Part shown: one piece after another, positions 5,390 to 6,420 of the stretch | Layout of the letters: the number at the start of each line of letters is the position of its first letter | Position numbering within the stretch: position 1 is the first letter of the stretch | Assembly: GCA_025463615.1 (NCBI GenBank) | Contig: JAODAU010000344.1 | Span: 1-6,420 of the forward strand | Origin: Microbacteriaceae bacterium | GTDB taxonomy: Bacteria; Actinomycetota; Actinomycetes; Actinomycetales; Microbacteriaceae | Length of the DNA: 6,420 nucleotides | Reading direction: 5' to 3' | The notes under the pieces: generated by a model | Database searches by the model: none | The model's input: the letters and a program-made list of their open reading frames with translations, nothing else | What the model was told of the DNA's origin: nothing | Translations under genes and position numbers: made by a program

Positions 5390-6364
5390 GTGCCTTTTTC
5401 TGTCGACGACACCCTTGCGGGAGTGGGGGAGTCGGCGGTGCTCGCGCGCATCTTCCCGCGGCTGCCGACGGCATCCGCCCAGCTGCTCGGCCCCGGCGAC
5501 GACGCCGCGGTCGTCGCCGCGCCGGACGGCCGCTTCGTCGTCACGACCGACATGATGATCCACGGGCCCGACTTCCGTCTCGCCTGGTCGACCCCGCACG
5601 ACCTGGGCTGGAAGGCCGCCGCCTCCAACCTGGCGGATGTCGCCGCCATGGGCGCCGTGCCCACCGCCCTGGTCGTGGCGATCGCCGCCCCCGCCGACAC
5701 CCCGGTCGCCCTGCTCGAGGGCATCGCCGACGGCCTGCGCGACGGCTGCACCGCCCTGGCGCCCGGATGCGGCGTGGTCGGCGGCGACCTCTCCGTGTCG
5801 CCCACCCTCACCATCGCCGTCACCGCGTTCGGCGACCTCGAGGGCCGCGACCCCGTGCTGCGCTCGGGCGCCCGCCCCGGCGACATCGTCGCGATCGCCG
5901 GCCCGCTCGGCGCTTCAGCGGCGGCCCTCCACCTCCTCTTCACTGAGGCGATGGATGCCGACGACCACCCCGACGAGGCCGCCGCCACGGCCCTCCGCCC
6001 CCGCACGGCCCCCCAACTGGCCCCGACCCCACCCATCTCCGCGGGCCCGGAAGCCTCGCGCGCGGGCGCGACGGCAATGCTCGATCTGAGCGACGGCCTG
6101 GCAATAGACGCAGCAAGACTGGCCAAGGCCAGCCACGCCGCCATCGACTTCAATCCCACACTCCTGGGCCCCGACCCGTCCCTCGCCCTGTCAGGCGGCG
6201 AGGACCACTCCCTCCTAGCAACTTTCCCGCCCGACGCCCCTCTCCCGACGCAATTCCGTCGCATAGGCCGAGTAGTAGAGGGCGAGGGCGTGACCGTGGA
6301 TGGCAAGCCGTGGAATCCCGAAGGCTGGGACCCCTACCGCGAGTGGTCAGGCGAGGCCGGCTAA
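5390..6364 (+). CDS. thiL: Thiamine-monophosphate kinase
   Basis: ThiL phosphorylates thiamine monophosphate with ATP to thiamine pyrophosphate, the last step of thiamine cofactor synthesis. The protein is 324 residues, the usual length. It belongs to the PurM/AIR-synthase-like ATP-binding superfamily. Visible motifs: GESAVL (13-18), LGPGDDAAVV (33-42, Mg-ATP-binding aspartates), TTDMMIHGPDF (52-62), LGWKAAASNLADVAAMGA (72-89), GGDLS (131-135), LDLSDGLAIDAARLA (231-245) and SGGEDHSLL (268-276). The GTG at 5390 is chosen because it gives MPFSVDDTLAGVGES, leaving the conserved GES near the N-terminus. The open frame continues upstream only as the antisense of rraA. No Shine-Dalgarno site is visible, which fits leaderless expression. 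The last 88 codons (from about 6101) contain ATA, CTA, AGA, GTA and CGA codons that are rare elsewhere in the window, yet the motifs there are intact. Confidence 0.95.
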   Translation: MPFSVDDTLAGVGESAVLARIFPRLPTASAQLLGPGDDAAVVAAPDGRFVVTTDMMIHGPDFRLAWSTPHDLGWKAAASNLADVAAMGAVPTALVVAIAAPADTPVALLEGIADGLRDGCTALAPGCGVVGGDLSVSPTLTIAVTAFGDLEGRDPVLRSGARPGDIVAIAGPLGASAAALHLLFTEAMDADDHPDEAAATALRPRTAPQLAPTPPISAGPEASRAGATAMLDLSDGLAIDAARLAKASHAAIDFNPTLLGPDPSLALSGGEDHSLLATFPPDAPLPTQFRRIGRVVEGEGVTVDGKPWNPEGWDPYREWSGEAG

Positions 6365-6420
6365 AGCCAAACTCCACAGCGGTGCCAGTGAGCGGAGCGG
6401 GGTCTTCGTCTCAAGAGACT
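6365..6420. other. Non-coding tail after thiL with a short inverted repeat at the window edge
   Basis: After the thiL TAA no gene start is seen. The end holds GTCTC-AA-GAGAC (6408-6419), a perfect 5-bp inverted repeat with a 2-base loop, preceded by the tandem AGCGGAGCGG (6391-6400). The hairpin is small and has no T-run inside the window. It may be part of a terminator or of a longer palindromic intergenic repeat continuing past 6420; the window edge prevents a decision. Confidence 0.3.

Noticed and set aside
5278..6306. 342-codon minus-strand frame across thiL
   Set aside because: Antisense to thiL, Ser/Ala/Arg/Pro-rich without a domain; the motifs in thiL itself are complete.

Overview
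The window is high-GC DNA (third codon positions are almost all G or C) from an actinobacterium. The gene order leuC-leuD-murA-plsC-gpsA and the MurA, RraA-like and DUF3515 sequences point to the family Microbacteriaceae. The genus cannot be fixed from the sequence alone. No RNA gene, mobile element, CRISPR array or phage gene is visible, and no gene-free stretch exceeds 60 bases.

Layout: positions 1-4051 hold one compact plus-strand block. It comprises the 3' end of leuC, then leuD, murA, plsC and gpsA, with junctions of -1, 0, 10 and about 11 nt (or an overlap, depending on the gpsA start). This is almost certainly one transcription unit with coupled translation. It joins the isomerase step of leucine synthesis to the first committed step of peptidoglycan synthesis (MurA) and to two phospholipid steps (GpsA makes glycerol 3-phosphate, the PlsC-like enzyme acylates glycerophospholipid precursors). 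A minus-strand pair follows: an rraA-like gene (5332 down to 4625) and a DUF3515 lipoprotein gene (4574 down to 4053), whose stop lies one base from the gpsA stop. On the plus strand, thiL (5390-6364) diverges from rraA across 57 bp. The last 56 bases are non-coding and contain a short inverted repeat cut by the window edge.

The region is mostly ordinary core genome. Points worth a second look: the D-alanine-D-alanine ligase gene that commonly follows gpsA in actinobacteria is absent, and gpsA and DUF3515 abut. An RraA-fold gene with a complete aldolase-type D-X20-R-D motif sits between DUF3515 and thiL. DUF3515 and thiL both carry a TANNNT box at the spacing expected for leaderless transcripts. 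GGATG/CATCC seems to override normal codon preference. The 3' quarter of thiL uses codons that are rare elsewhere in the window. I found no convincing new multi-gene system.
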